Shown here: positions 7,124-15,454 of the stretch, piece by piece | Position numbering within the stretch: the stretch's first letter is position 1 | Layout: each line of letters opens with the position of its first letter | NCBI GenBank assembly: GCA_037128595.1 | Contig: JBAXWB010000044.1 | Span: forward strand, 1-33,069 | DNA length: 33,069 nt | Direction: 5' to 3' | Source: a bacterium | GTDB lineage: Bacteria > Verrucomicrobiota > Kiritimatiellia > CAIKKV01 > CAITUY01 | Translations under genes and position numbers: made by a program | Notes under the pieces: model-generated | The model's input: the letters and a program-made list of their open reading frames with translations, nothing else | Told to the model about the DNA's origin: nothing | Database searches by the model: none

Positions 7124-8530
7124 CGTCAGACGGTAGAATTTGGCGCGGCTGATGCCCATCTGTTGCGCAGCCGCTGAAACATTTCCGTTGGTTTTCGTAA
7201 GGACCCGCCGGGCCAGTAGCCGCTCAGCCGCACGCAAATTTACGGGAATTTCACCGGAGCCGGATGCCGTCGCGCCGTCCTCCGCACGCTTGGATTCCCC
7301 GGCAAGAGGCTTTTCCTGGAAATGAAGGTGTTCAGGAGTAATGCTTTTTCCGGCACATTCAATCAGCGCCCTTTCAATCCTGTTTTTCAATTCACGCACA
7401 TTCCCGGGAAAAAACTGTTTCTCCAGGAGGTTCAACGTCTCCTGCTTGAAATCGGGGCAAGGCAATCCCATTTCCGAGGAGAGTTTCAGGGCAAAATGAC
7501 GGGCCAGTAACGGGATATCTTCAGCGTGTTCGCGTAACGGGGACAGAATAAATGGAAAAGTGCCCAGTCGGTAGAAGAGATCTGACCGAAAGGCTCCGGT
7601 CGCTATTTTGGATTCCAAGGACGCGTTGGTGGCCGACACGATGCGTACATTTATTTTCAAGCCCTGGGTCGCGCCAACCGGTACGACGACTTTATCCTCA
7701 AGAACACGCAGCAATTTTGCCTGGATGAGCAAGGGCATGTCGCCAATCTCATCCAGGAAGACGGTCCCTCTGTCCGCCGTCTCGAAACAGCCCTTGCGAT
7801 CCGCCGCCGCTCCGGTAAAGGCCCCGCGAACATGCCCGAAAAGCATGGAATCGGCGAGTTCCGGGGGAACAGCGGCACAGTTCACCGCCACAAAAGGCTG
7901 AAGGGAACGGTCACTTCCGTAATGGATTGCGCGCGCGACCAACTCTTTGCCGGTGCCACTCTCGCCGGTGATCAGGACTGAGGTATTGGGCTTCCGCTGC
8001 AGCAGGCGGATATCGAGCAGTGTTTTCCGGATGGCCGCCGACTTGCCCACGAACGCCTCAATGCCCCATCGCTCTGACTCCTGCCGCGTCATGAGTGATA
8101 GCCGTTCAACCAAGCCTTCCGACTCCTGGGCAATGGCCCGGTAGCGAACAGTCCGTTTCACCGTCGCCACCAGGTCTTCCCGGGTGATCGGTTTTTCGAG
8201 AAAATCAAAGGCCCCTAACCGCAGGGCCTGTATCGCCACATTCTTGCCCGCACTGCCGGTCATCAGAATGACCTCGATCAGCGGGCTCTGTTCCTTGAGC
8301 ACCTTAAGGAGGGCTAACCCATCAAGGCCCCCCGGCATGTTAATATCGGTGATGACAATATCCGTTGGCTTATCCTGGAACGAGGCCAGACCCTTTTTGG
8401 CATCTGTGAAACACTGCACCGAACACCCTGCTGCACTCAGAAAGCCCTTGATCAAATCACAAAAGCAGGCTTCGTCGTCAAAGACCGAAACGGATAAGCA
8501 CCGGGATGAGACCTGGTGAGGCGAGGTCAT
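7109..8530 (-). CDS. NtrC-family sigma-54-dependent response regulator
   Basis: This encodes 473 residues. The receiver spans about 10-125 with acceptor Asp62 (VITDINMP) and Lys113. The AAA+ domain has Walker A GESGTGKE (189-196), the sigma-54-contacting loop GAFTGA (236-241) and Walker B GTVFLDE (about 255-261). A C-terminal Fis-type helix-turn-helix (NVSAAAQQMGISRAKFYRL) is at about 450-468. All key residues are intact, so it should be a working activator of sigma-54 promoters. I chose the ATG at 8530 because AGGAG sits eight bases upstream and it overlaps the kinase stop as ATGA; the longer frame from 8575 lacks this. It is the last gene of a three-gene signalling operon. A candidate target promoter is at 4765-4780. 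Confidence 0.93.
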   Translation of the reverse strand: MTSPHQVSSRCLSVSVFDDEACFCDLIKGFLSAAGCSVQCFTDAKKGLASFQDKPTDIVITDINMPGGLDGLALLKVLKEQSPLIEVILMTGSAGKNVAIQALRLGAFDFLEKPITREDLVATVKRTVRYRAIAQESEGLVERLSLMTRQESERWGIEAFVGKSAAIRKTLLDIRLLQRKPNTSVLITGESGTGKELVARAIHYGSDRSLQPFVAVNCAAVPPELADSMLFGHVRGAFTGAAADRKGCFETADRGTVFLDEIGDMPLLIQAKLLRVLEDKVVVPVGATQGLKINVRIVSATNASLESKIATGAFRSDLFYRLGTFPFILSPLREHAEDIPLLARHFALKLSSEMGLPCPDFKQETLNLLEKQFFPGNVRELKNRIERALIECAGKSITPEHLHFQEKPLAGESKRAEDGATASGSGEIPVNLRAAERLLARRVLTKTNGNVSAAAQQMGISRAKFYRLTLLTP

Positions 8531-9756
8531 GCGCCACGCTCCTGACTGTCCGCACCGGGATGCCTGGGAAAACATATGCCGACGTTTGTGAAATCCGGAA
8601 CCGAGGTATCCACGCTAATTCGGGCGCCCAGCAACCCGGCGATCAGCCCGGCAGAATAGGTGCCAAGGCCAGTGCCGTGCGTCTTCCCTGCAGTCGAAAA
8701 CTTCTGGAAGAAGCGATCCCTGATGCTTTCCGGCACGGATCCCCGGTTTCGCAGACTCACCTCCATCGGCTCACTGTTTTTGAATTGAAAAGTCACCGAC
8801 TCGCCGGCTGGCGAAGCCTCCAGAGCGTTCTTCAGGAGGTTTCCGAGCATGGAGTAGCACAACAAAGGCTCACCCTGCACCACAAACACATCGGTCTTTG
8901 CGTAGAAATGATCATCCACCATAACGTCAACGGCAAGGTCCTTGGCACTCATGAGCGTCGTATTGTGACTAATGACCTCTTGCGCAATGCGCAGGAGGTC
9001 AACCGGCTCCAGGTGAAGGTGGTACATTCCCTGTTCAATCTTGAAAAGGTCAAGAGACCGGTTGATCATATCCAACATCCGGCGCCCCGCACTCTCAATG
9101 TTCTCGAGCCATCCGCTCTGCTCCTCCGTCAGTTTACCGGACGTCATTCTGATCAGTTCCGGCGCACCAATGATGATGCTCAGGGGCGACTTGAGGTCGT
9201 GGCGCACGATGTTCTCGACCTCCTCGCGAAAGGCGGCGGCTTGGCTGAGCTGTTCATTGGCCGCAGTCAGGCGAATCACAACTTCCTGCAGTTCCTTCTG
9301 ATACCGTTCCTTGGCCTCCTGCTCGCGCTGACGTCCCTCGTCCAACGCCTTGACCTTGGCCGCATTGCCGACGGCGCGAAGGACTGCGCCCTTGCCGACA
9401 GGCTTGACGAGGTAGTCAAAGGCGCTGGAACGTAACGCTTCCGCGGCTGTCGCGATGGTGGGGACTCCTGTCATCATGATGACCTGGACACAGGGGGCCG
9501 TGGCGCGAATGGCCTGAAGGAGTTCGATGCCGCTGATCCCCGGCAGAACAATATCGCTGACGACAACATCGAAGTCGTGGTCTCCGAGAAGCCTCAGCGC
9601 CTCCTGCGCGTTGGCGGCCACTTCGACCTTGTAGCCATCGGCCACCAGGAACTCATGCAAACTGTTGCGAATGCTCTTCTCGTCATCCACCACCAGGACA
9701 TGGGCAAAGTGCGAGACTGGACGTTCACCGCTTGAGGAGGGAGTCTGGCTGTTCAT
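8527..9756 (-). CDS. Receiver-histidine kinase (REC at N-terminus)
   Basis: This encodes 409 residues with no membrane segment. The N-terminal receiver has Asp68 (VVSDIVLP) and Lys118. A coiled-coil linker (about 135-175) leads to a dimerisation domain with His186 (RHDLKSP). The ATPase domain has an N-box around Asn310 (NLLKNALEA) and a glycine box HGTGLGTYSA (360-369). The usual DxGxG box reads NRGSVP, with Asn in place of Asp, a variant seen in related kinases with the FFQKFSTAGK signature. It may bind ATP differently. Receiver-first kinases take phosphate from another kinase, which fits its place between the PAS kinase upstream and the NtrC-type activator downstream. Both ends overlap the neighbours as ATGA. 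Confidence 0.9.
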   Translation of the reverse strand: MNSQTPSSSGERPVSHFAHVLVVDDEKSIRNSLHEFLVADGYKVEVAANAQEALRLLGDHDFDVVVSDIVLPGISGIELLQAIRATAPCVQVIMMTGVPTIATAAEALRSSAFDYLVKPVGKGAVLRAVGNAAKVKALDEGRQREQEAKERYQKELQEVVIRLTAANEQLSQAAAFREEVENIVRHDLKSPLSIIIGAPELIRMTSGKLTEEQSGWLENIESAGRRMLDMINRSLDLFKIEQGMYHLHLEPVDLLRIAQEVISHNTTLMSAKDLAVDVMVDDHFYAKTDVFVVQGEPLLCYSMLGNLLKNALEASPAGESVTFQFKNSEPMEVSLRNRGSVPESIRDRFFQKFSTAGKTHGTGLGTYSAGLIAGLLGARISVDTSVPDFTNVGICFPRHPGADSQERGA

Positions 9757-11339
9757 ATTGCTTTAGCGACCTCGTTTCTGATCATGTCCGTCGGTTCCGG
9801 CGCTACCGGCAGTTCCATATGAACCCGGGTCCACTGCCCCACCTCGCTCTTGACGCTCAACAGGCCGCCGTGGTCTTTGACGATGCCGTAGCTGACGGAA
9901 AGCCCCAGTCCCGTGCCTTTGTCGCGTGGTTTTGTCGTAAAGAACGGCTCGAAGATGCGGGCGCGCAGCTCCTTCGGGATACCCGGCCCGTGGTCTTCAA
10001 AGGTGAGGCGCAGCCAGCGCTCTCGAGGGGAAGCCGTTTCTCGCCCTTGTCCACCGGCCCTTGTCACTTCCCTGGCGCTGATGGTGATCAACTTGTTCGC
10101 ATCATGCCCCGGATACTTCTGGTTCAGCGCGTCGCGCGCGTTGGTCAACAGGTTCATGATGACCTGCTGAATCTGCCGGGGGCGGCACCGGATCTCGGGC
10201 AGGTCGGGGGGCACATCCACCTCCAGCGTGATCTGGTCGTGGCGCAGGACGGCCCGAATCAGCGACAGGGTGGTTTCGACGATCTCAGGGAGGCTCGCCG
10301 AACTGCTGCTCTTTGTGTCCAGGCAGGCGAAGGAGAGGAGATTCTTCACGATCGTGGCGATGCGTTCGGTCTCCCTGTTGATCTCAGTTGCATAGTCCGC
10401 AACCGGGCTATCAGGACCAAGTTTATCCAGAATCAGTTGCGCATAGCCCATGATGCCCATGATCGGATTGTTGATCTCGTGCGCCACCCCGGCGGCGAGC
10501 GTGCCGATGGACTCCAACTTCTGCGCCTGGATGAGTTGCGCCTGCATCTGTGCCCGCTCTTTTTCCGCCTGCTTGCGCTCAGTGATATCGCGGCTGATGC
10601 CGAGCACGCCGATGAGTTCTCCGTTCTGGCCCCAATAGTGCGTCTTGAGGGTGTCCAGCAATGCTTTCCGGCCATCGGGATAGGTGACCCATTCCTCATT
10701 GTGCCGGGGCTTGCGCTCCGCCAACATCTGAAGGTCATTTTCCCGGAACGAATCGGCAACCTGCTTGTCAAAGAGATCGTAGTCGGTCTTCCCGACAATC
10801 TCGTTCTTTGTCCGCCCCACGAACTCGACGAAGGCGGGATTGCAGCCCAGGTAAACCCCCTCGGTATTCTTGAAAAAAACGATGTCAGGATCTGAATCCA
10901 GGAGGGAATTAATCAGGGCAGACTGCCGCTTGAGCGCTTCCTGCGCCAGGTGCTGCGCGGTGATGTCGCGATCGGAGCCGCAATACCCGCGCAGCGCGCC
11001 GTCGTCATCCAGCAGGGGGATGCCGTTGGTGGAAAACCAGACCACCCGCCCGTCCTTGGCCAGCATCGGATTTTCCACATTATTGAACAACTCCTTGGCC
11101 TCGAAAATCCGGAAGGCCGCTTTCTTGAATGCCTGCCGTCCATTTTCGGGATGCAGGTCGTAAAAGTGCATCCGGCCGACCAGTTCGCGGGGCAGGTAGC
11201 CCAGAACGTTTTCGGCCATGTGGCTGGCATAGGTATAGAGCCCGTCCGCATCAACCTCCCAGACGAAAGTCCGGCTATGATCCGCGAGTTGGGCAAAGCG
11301 ACTCGCGCGCTCGGAAAACTCCGCCTTCAACGATGTCAT
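9753..11339 (-). CDS. Cytosolic PAS-PAS histidine kinase
   Basis: This encodes 528 residues with no membrane segment. PAS1 is at about 20-130 (FVWEVDADGLYTYASHMAE...), and PAS2 at about 138-258 (DPDIVFFKNTEGVYLGCNPA...ISRDITERKQAE). The dimerisation domain has His287 in GVAHEINNPIMG, an NtrB/AtoS-like H-box. N-box NLLTNARDAL, G1 DHGPGI and G2 GTGLGLSVSYGIV are intact, so it should be an active kinase sensing a soluble cue. PAS2 is almost identical to PAS3 of the 1020-residue kinase at 15455, with about eight substitutions in 120 residues. It is the first gene of the coupled operon; AAGGG lies 12 bases before the ATG. The likely target is the NtrC-type protein, directly or through the receiver-kinase. 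Confidence 0.92.
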   Translation of the reverse strand: MTSLKAEFSERASRFAQLADHSRTFVWEVDADGLYTYASHMAENVLGYLPRELVGRMHFYDLHPENGRQAFKKAAFRIFEAKELFNNVENPMLAKDGRVVWFSTNGIPLLDDDGALRGYCGSDRDITAQHLAQEALKRQSALINSLLDSDPDIVFFKNTEGVYLGCNPAFVEFVGRTKNEIVGKTDYDLFDKQVADSFRENDLQMLAERKPRHNEEWVTYPDGRKALLDTLKTHYWGQNGELIGVLGISRDITERKQAEKERAQMQAQLIQAQKLESIGTLAAGVAHEINNPIMGIMGYAQLILDKLGPDSPVADYATEINRETERIATIVKNLLSFACLDTKSSSSASLPEIVETTLSLIRAVLRHDQITLEVDVPPDLPEIRCRPRQIQQVIMNLLTNARDALNQKYPGHDANKLITISAREVTRAGGQGRETASPRERWLRLTFEDHGPGIPKELRARIFEPFFTTKPRDKGTGLGLSVSYGIVKDHGGLLSVKSEVGQWTRVHMELPVAPEPTDMIRNEVAKAI

Positions 11340-11436
11340 GATAACTAGCCCTTCTACTAAACAAATGAAGAATTAAGGGAATTTCTCGCTTTCCTGAGGA
11401 ACACGCCGGCAGCACTCCGAGACATGTCACTCGCCC

Positions 11437-14037
11437 CTATTTACTTTCGAAAACTTCTTTCATTTTGGCGATAAGTTTTTCCTTGGAGAATGGTTTTTGG
11501 AGCAGATGGATCCCGTCCTCCAATACACCATGCTGGACAATCATGTTAGCGGTATAACCTGACATAAAAAGGTACTTGAGCCGGGGATAGAGCGATAGCA
11601 GTTGCTTAACCAGTTCTACGCCATTCATTTCAGGCATAACAACATCGGTTATGATCAGGTCTATCAAGCCCGAATAGTCCTTAGCTGTGAGTATGGCTTT
11701 CCTTGGGGTATCTGCGGCAAAGACAAGATGCCCCTGCTGTTCGAGCATGATCTTGAGCAAATTCAACATTCCCGGCTCATCCTCAACTAACAGGATGGTC
11801 TTTGCACTGGAAAGGGACCGTTTCACCGCACATTGCGCATTTTCCTGTCCGTCTTCACCAGTATGGCGCGGCAGATAGAGTTCAAAGGTGGCGCCTTGTC
11901 CAAGCTTGCTCACGACATTAATGAACCCATTACTCTGCTGTACGGCGCCATATACCATAGCCAACCCAAGTCCAGTACCTTTGCCGACTCCTTTGGTCGT
12001 ATAAAATGGCTCAAAGATTCGGGAAAGCGTTTCTTGATCCATACCACATCCGTTATCACTAACGGCGATCCGCACAAACGCTCCCGGCACAAAAAGCGGA
12101 TGGTCAGCGCAGTACTCTTTGTCAAAGGTGCAATTTCCCGTCTCAATGACAATATTGCCGATATCCGTAATGGCATCTCTTGCATTGACGCACAGGTTTG
12201 CCAGAACGTGTTCAAGTTGGGACGGGTCCATCTTGATTTTCCACAAATTAGCAGCGGGGTTTAAAATATAGCTGACATTCTCCCCTGTAAGCCGCTGCAA
12301 CATCTTGGCGGCACCCGCCAGAATCATATTAACGTCTATTACTTTTGGAGCGATGACCTGCTTACGGGCAAAGGTCAGCAGTTGGCGGGTAAGGTCGGCA
12401 GATCGCTGCGCCGCCTTGACAATTTCCGTCAAGTCTTTATAGATCGAAAATGATGAATCGATTTGCTCCATAGCCAATTCAGCATGACCGAGAATCACAC
12501 CCAACATGTTATTGAAATCATGGGCCACCCCCCCAGCCAACTGCCCCACAGCTTCCATTTTATGGGCCTGGCGAAGCTGGGATTCGAGTTCTTCATGTTT
12601 CACTTCTGTCAGCTTACGTTCTGTTATGTCCTGGATGGTGCCCTTCATGGTCAGAATTGATCCGCGGGCATCTAATCCCAGTTTCCCCATTCCATGCACC
12701 CAGCGTATCGCCTGGTCATTCTGTCTGACAATACGATATTCCTTGTCGAACCTCTGTTTATGGCCGATGACCTCGATATTGAAGTAGTCCAGCATCATGG
12801 CACGTTCATCAGGATGAATGATATTGCCCCATCCCGCTACAGACCGCTCGTATGTCGGGTCAATCCCGAAAACCCGATCCATGCCTTCGGAACATCTCCA
12901 TACTCCAGTGGCGATATTCAGCTCATAACTTCCCAAATTCGCAATATCCTGTGCCTCCCTCAGCAGTTCTTCGCTCTCACGCAGGAATTGCTCGGCTTTT
13001 TTGCGCTCAGTGATGTTCTTGTCCACGCCACGGTAACCTTTGAGATTCCCGGCTTCATCAAGGAGCGGGACCCCATTGGTGAGCAGGCACACGCTCTCGT
13101 TATCCTGCCCGATACACCAATTTTCCAAATCCTTTATGGGTGCCTTCTTCGCCACTATCTCGGCAAATATAGTTGCCACTCTTTTGGCCTCACGGGGCGG
13201 CATAAAGTCAAACGGGGATTTCCCGATAACAGTTTCACAGGTCACTCCAAGCACTTCAACGCCCTTTGGCGCGATATAGGTATAGAGGCCATTGGCATCC
13301 ACCTCCCACGCCCAATCCGTCATGTTGGCCATCATATCTCTTAGCCACGCTTCGCTAGCTTTCAATTCGCCTACCATCACCTTGGTTTTCGTGATGTCCC
13401 GGGCAAATACCACCACCAGCCCCCCTGCAATGTCCCGATACTGCGCACTGACTTCAACATCAATACTGGTTCCGTCCTTACATCGTTGCCGGGTCTCGAA
13501 ACGGTCCGACCCCTGCATTGTGATTTTCCGGATGTGAACGGCGGCGTCCTCGGCTGTTTCGATTGAATCCAGATCGGGAATGCTCATGGTCAGCAGTTCC
13601 TGTTGGCTGTATCCAGTCATCAGGCAGAATGTCTCATTTACTTCCAGGAGATGTCCCCGCAGATCTATAACGAAGAAGCCATCCATAGCGGTCTGGATGA
13701 TTGCGGTATTTCGCTCGTTGATCTCATAGCGACTCTTTTCAGTCCGCCTCAGCGCTTCGGCTGCTTTGTCAGCGGCGGCGAGTACTATATCAGAAGCTTT
13801 AGTAGCGGCCGCGAGTACTAATTCAGTAGCTCTGACCGCGGATTCTTGAGGATCAGCCTGCGCTTGGTCATTGGGGACGTTGGCCAACACCTTGACGGCG
13901 GCGTCCTTGGCTTCGGCAAGAACTTTGGCGGCGGCCTCCTTGGCGGAGGCAAGGACCTTGGCGGCGGCTTCCTTGGCATCGGCAAGTACCTTGGCAGCAG
14001 CTTGATTTCTGAAATTCAGGTTTTCAAGTTCACTCAT
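11437..14037 (-). CDS. PAS hybrid histidine kinase with hendecad-repeat N-terminus
   Basis: This encodes 866 residues from the ATG at 14037; the in-frame TTG at 14061 has no better ribosome site. Residues 13-56 are four 11-residue repeats (AAAKVLADAKE and variants), with related ALxLAAA units to about 95, predicted to form a long helical coiled coil. Three PAS domains follow (about 105-220, 230-348, 360-478). Next are His506 in GGVAHDFNNMLG, an ATPase domain (NLCVNARDAI, DNGCGMD, GTGLGLAMVYG) and a C-terminal receiver with Asp798 (IITDVVMP) and a KPFS lysine. There are no membrane segments. The terminal receiver implies a phosphorelay or self-regulation. It is about 100 bp upstream of the PAS kinase operon in the same direction and may share transcription. 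The ligands are unknown. Confidence 0.9.
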   Translation of the reverse strand: MSELENLNFRNQAAAKVLADAKEAAAKVLASAKEAAAKVLAEAKDAAVKVLANVPNDQAQADPQESAVRATELVLAAATKASDIVLAAADKAAEALRRTEKSRYEINERNTAIIQTAMDGFFVIDLRGHLLEVNETFCLMTGYSQQELLTMSIPDLDSIETAEDAAVHIRKITMQGSDRFETRQRCKDGTSIDVEVSAQYRDIAGGLVVVFARDITKTKVMVGELKASEAWLRDMMANMTDWAWEVDANGLYTYIAPKGVEVLGVTCETVIGKSPFDFMPPREAKRVATIFAEIVAKKAPIKDLENWCIGQDNESVCLLTNGVPLLDEAGNLKGYRGVDKNITERKKAEQFLRESEELLREAQDIANLGSYELNIATGVWRCSEGMDRVFGIDPTYERSVAGWGNIIHPDERAMMLDYFNIEVIGHKQRFDKEYRIVRQNDQAIRWVHGMGKLGLDARGSILTMKGTIQDITERKLTEVKHEELESQLRQAHKMEAVGQLAGGVAHDFNNMLGVILGHAELAMEQIDSSFSIYKDLTEIVKAAQRSADLTRQLLTFARKQVIAPKVIDVNMILAGAAKMLQRLTGENVSYILNPAANLWKIKMDPSQLEHVLANLCVNARDAITDIGNIVIETGNCTFDKEYCADHPLFVPGAFVRIAVSDNGCGMDQETLSRIFEPFYTTKGVGKGTGLGLAMVYGAVQQSNGFINVVSKLGQGATFELYLPRHTGEDGQENAQCAVKRSLSSAKTILLVEDEPGMLNLLKIMLEQQGHLVFAADTPRKAILTAKDYSGLIDLIITDVVMPEMNGVELVKQLLSLYPRLKYLFMSGYTANMIVQHGVLEDGIHLLQKPFSKEKLIAKMKEVFESK
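13870..14001 (-). repeat. Four 33-bp tandem repeats encoding hendecads
   Basis: Four head-to-tail 33-bp units encode AAAKVLADAKE, AAAKVLASAKE, AAAKVLAEAKD and AAVKVLANVPN. They stay in frame and differ mainly by single bases, so the copy number could change by slippage without breaking the kinase. Confidence 0.85.
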
Positions 14038-14180
14038 CTTAAAGCCCGATCTGCCACGCAATTAACACCATTTTCACCCATCTCTAAAATAAGCAGTTTT
14101 AACTACCTGATTTTGATCTTATTGTTTCACGATAGCAAGTTTCATATTGGCGGGCAGTCGTGGAGCAATTGGGCATTCCC

Positions 14181-14489
14181 TCATTTACTGACAAGAATTA
14201 TCAATACAGGGACTGGAAGGATTATTATAACTGCCACAAAAAACAGACACACAAAGGATAGGACCGTCAAAATCGTATCCCGAAGTGACAAGAAGCCCAT
14301 CGATAGCTGGAATTTCCACACGGCAATAGTTGAGTGCAAATGGCCATCGGATAAAGTCGGTCGCCCCATGTCGTCATAAAGGGAAGAATGACGAATTCTA
14401 AGTCGCTCAAGGAAAAGCCACCACGATATAATTGCGGCCAGTACGCATAATATCGCCAATGAAAGAAGATGGGTTTCCGAGCAAATCAT
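14181..14489 (-). CDS. Small two-helix membrane protein
   Basis: This encodes 102 residues with two strongly hydrophobic segments, about 9-26 (LSLAILCVLAAIISWWLF) and about 72-99 (ILTVLSFVCLFFVAVIIILP). A charged loop between them includes YDDMGRPTLSDGHLHSTIAV. The start overlaps the stop of the STAS-like gene as ATGA, so the two are translationally coupled and probably work together. I recognise no family. A small inner-membrane protein paired with a STAS-like protein suggests membrane-linked signalling, but that is inference from position only. Confidence 0.65.
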   Translation of the reverse strand: MICSETHLLSLAILCVLAAIISWWLFLERLRIRHSSLYDDMGRPTLSDGHLHSTIAVWKFQLSMGFLSLRDTILTVLSFVCLFFVAVIIILPVPVLIILVSK

Positions 14490-14950
14490 ATCAGTTCTTT
14501 TTTAAGCAGGGACAGGATCGAAGCAGGGACAGGATCGAGACCAATGGGTTGCTCCCTGACGGACGCTTTACAGAAAGATTCAGCAGCATTGATGTCCACG
14601 AAAACCTTCATTTCAACATTTGCTTTCGACCTGACATAAGCGGATATCATCTCAGCGGCCCGATAGGTGGCTTCATTAACGACAATGGCATGGCGATTCT
14701 CGAACATGGAAAGGTGAACCTCAGCCGCCATAGCAATACGGCTGACCTCAGAACTGTCATGGGGGGCAAAGGCTGCCTCTCTCAGGTCAATGAGGACCGT
14801 GGGCTCAGGTTGGCCGCAGGGGACTTTTGCGACATTTCTGACTAACCCTATCAATTTCCCCAACCCTATCAATTCACCCAGGGTTATATTGCCCGTTCCC
14901 ACAACCCGTAGGTGATTCCCGAACTGCTCCATCTTGTATTCAATCGCCAT
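14486..14950 (-). CDS. STAS/SpoIIAA-like protein
   Basis: This encodes 154 residues from the ATG at 14950, which has AGGA about ten bases upstream; the TTG at 14959 is too close to that site. Segments such as HLRVVGTGNITLGELIGLG, PTVLIDLREAAFAP and RHAIVVNEATYRAAEMI, then KVFVDINAAESFC, follow the beta-alpha pattern of STAS-like domains with a central LIDLR strand. Such domains bind partners or nucleotides in signalling. The gene contains two tandem duplications, 18 bp near the N-terminus and 17 bp near the C-terminus. The latter changed where the protein ends. The assignment is by overall pattern, with no catalytic residue to check. Confidence 0.6.
   Translation of the reverse strand: MAIEYKMEQFGNHLRVVGTGNITLGELIGLGKLIGLVRNVAKVPCGQPEPTVLIDLREAAFAPHDSSEVSRIAMAAEVHLSMFENRHAIVVNEATYRAAEMISAYVRSKANVEMKVFVDINAAESFCKASVREQPIGLDPVPASILSLLKKELI
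14504..14537 (-). repeat. Perfect 17-bp tandem duplication
   Basis: AAGCAGGGACAGGATCG occurs twice in direct succession (14504-14520 and 14521-14537). It lies at the 3' end of the STAS-like gene. With a single copy the reading frame would stop at TAA after ...LDPVPA. Confidence 0.95.
14844..14879 (-). repeat. 18-bp in-frame tandem duplication
   Basis: Two adjacent 18-bp units (14844-14861 and 14862-14879) differ at few positions. They encode the repeated hydrophobic pattern GELIGL / GKLIGL in the STAS-like protein. Confidence 0.85.
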
Positions 14951-14986
14951 TTGGAACAAATCCTGCCCGCATTTGAAACTTGGGAA

Positions 14987-15121
14987 CTATCTCAAAAACA
15001 CATCGGCCATGCTTGTCAATCCGCCTATTAACAACAGACCGGGACCGACACCCTTACTGATTACGGGAAATAACGTCAGGAACGTGCCGATCGCAAACAG
15101 ACATCCGCCAGCTATTATCAT
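14987..15121 (-). CDS. Possible 44-residue membrane miniprotein
   Basis: The ATG at 15121 gives MIIAGGCLFAIGTFLTLFPV, then ISKGVGPGLLLIGGLTSMADVFLR and a TAG stop: two short hydrophobic helices joined by a glycine turn. The frame is open further upstream (...FLFTSNTKVLDI), so a longer form starting at TTG is possible. It ends 36 bp before the STAS-like start and points the same way. It resembles in type the small membrane protein at 21629-21853. There is no clear ribosome site, so confidence is limited. Confidence 0.4.
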   Translation of the reverse strand: MIIAGGCLFAIGTFLTLFPVISKGVGPGLLLIGGLTSMADVFLR

Positions 15122-15454
15122 TATGTCCAAAACTTTCGTATTACTTGTGAACAAAAAGTCAACGGGAAGTGGTGAGGATGCGAAGCCATAACTTGCGGCA
15201 ACAGCTTAAATCATCTACCAAAGGGGGGTTCGGTATCGGGGGAGACCCACCACCTTCCGTTGACTGGCATTATCTTAAAACTGATTTGCATTCCCCGCAA
15301 TCAGCAAGATCCTGATTCTCCATCAGGGTATTGATGATGCCCCTTTAGCGCTTCGAAAAGGGGGTTTGACCTTCGCGCTGGATTTTCACATGCTCCCGCC
15401 TATGTCGAAGATCTGCCTCTAGAGGAAAAGCGATTTCTTACCCGTTCCATATAT
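15122..15454. other. Divergent intergenic region before the membrane kinase
   Basis: About 330 bp separate the minus-strand STAS/membrane operon from the plus-strand hybrid kinase. It must hold promoters for both, but I could not pick a convincing -35/-10 pair. The frame upstream of the kinase ATG is open for about 40 codons (ending AYVEDLPLEEKRFLTRSIY) yet has no earlier start codon. No repeat or RNA gene was seen. Confidence 0.4.

Noticed and set aside
8506-10895. Plus-strand open frames of 309 and 387 codons
   Set aside because: They are antisense to kinases with every catalytic box intact; they carry no motif of their own.
13870-14001. Regular 33-bp repeats considered as CRISPR
   Set aside because: Units are contiguous without spacers and encode an in-frame helical repeat.
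15340-15454. Possible N-terminal extension of the membrane kinase
   Set aside because: The frame is open and looks protein-like, but there is no start codon before 15455 and the signal-anchor begins properly at that ATG.
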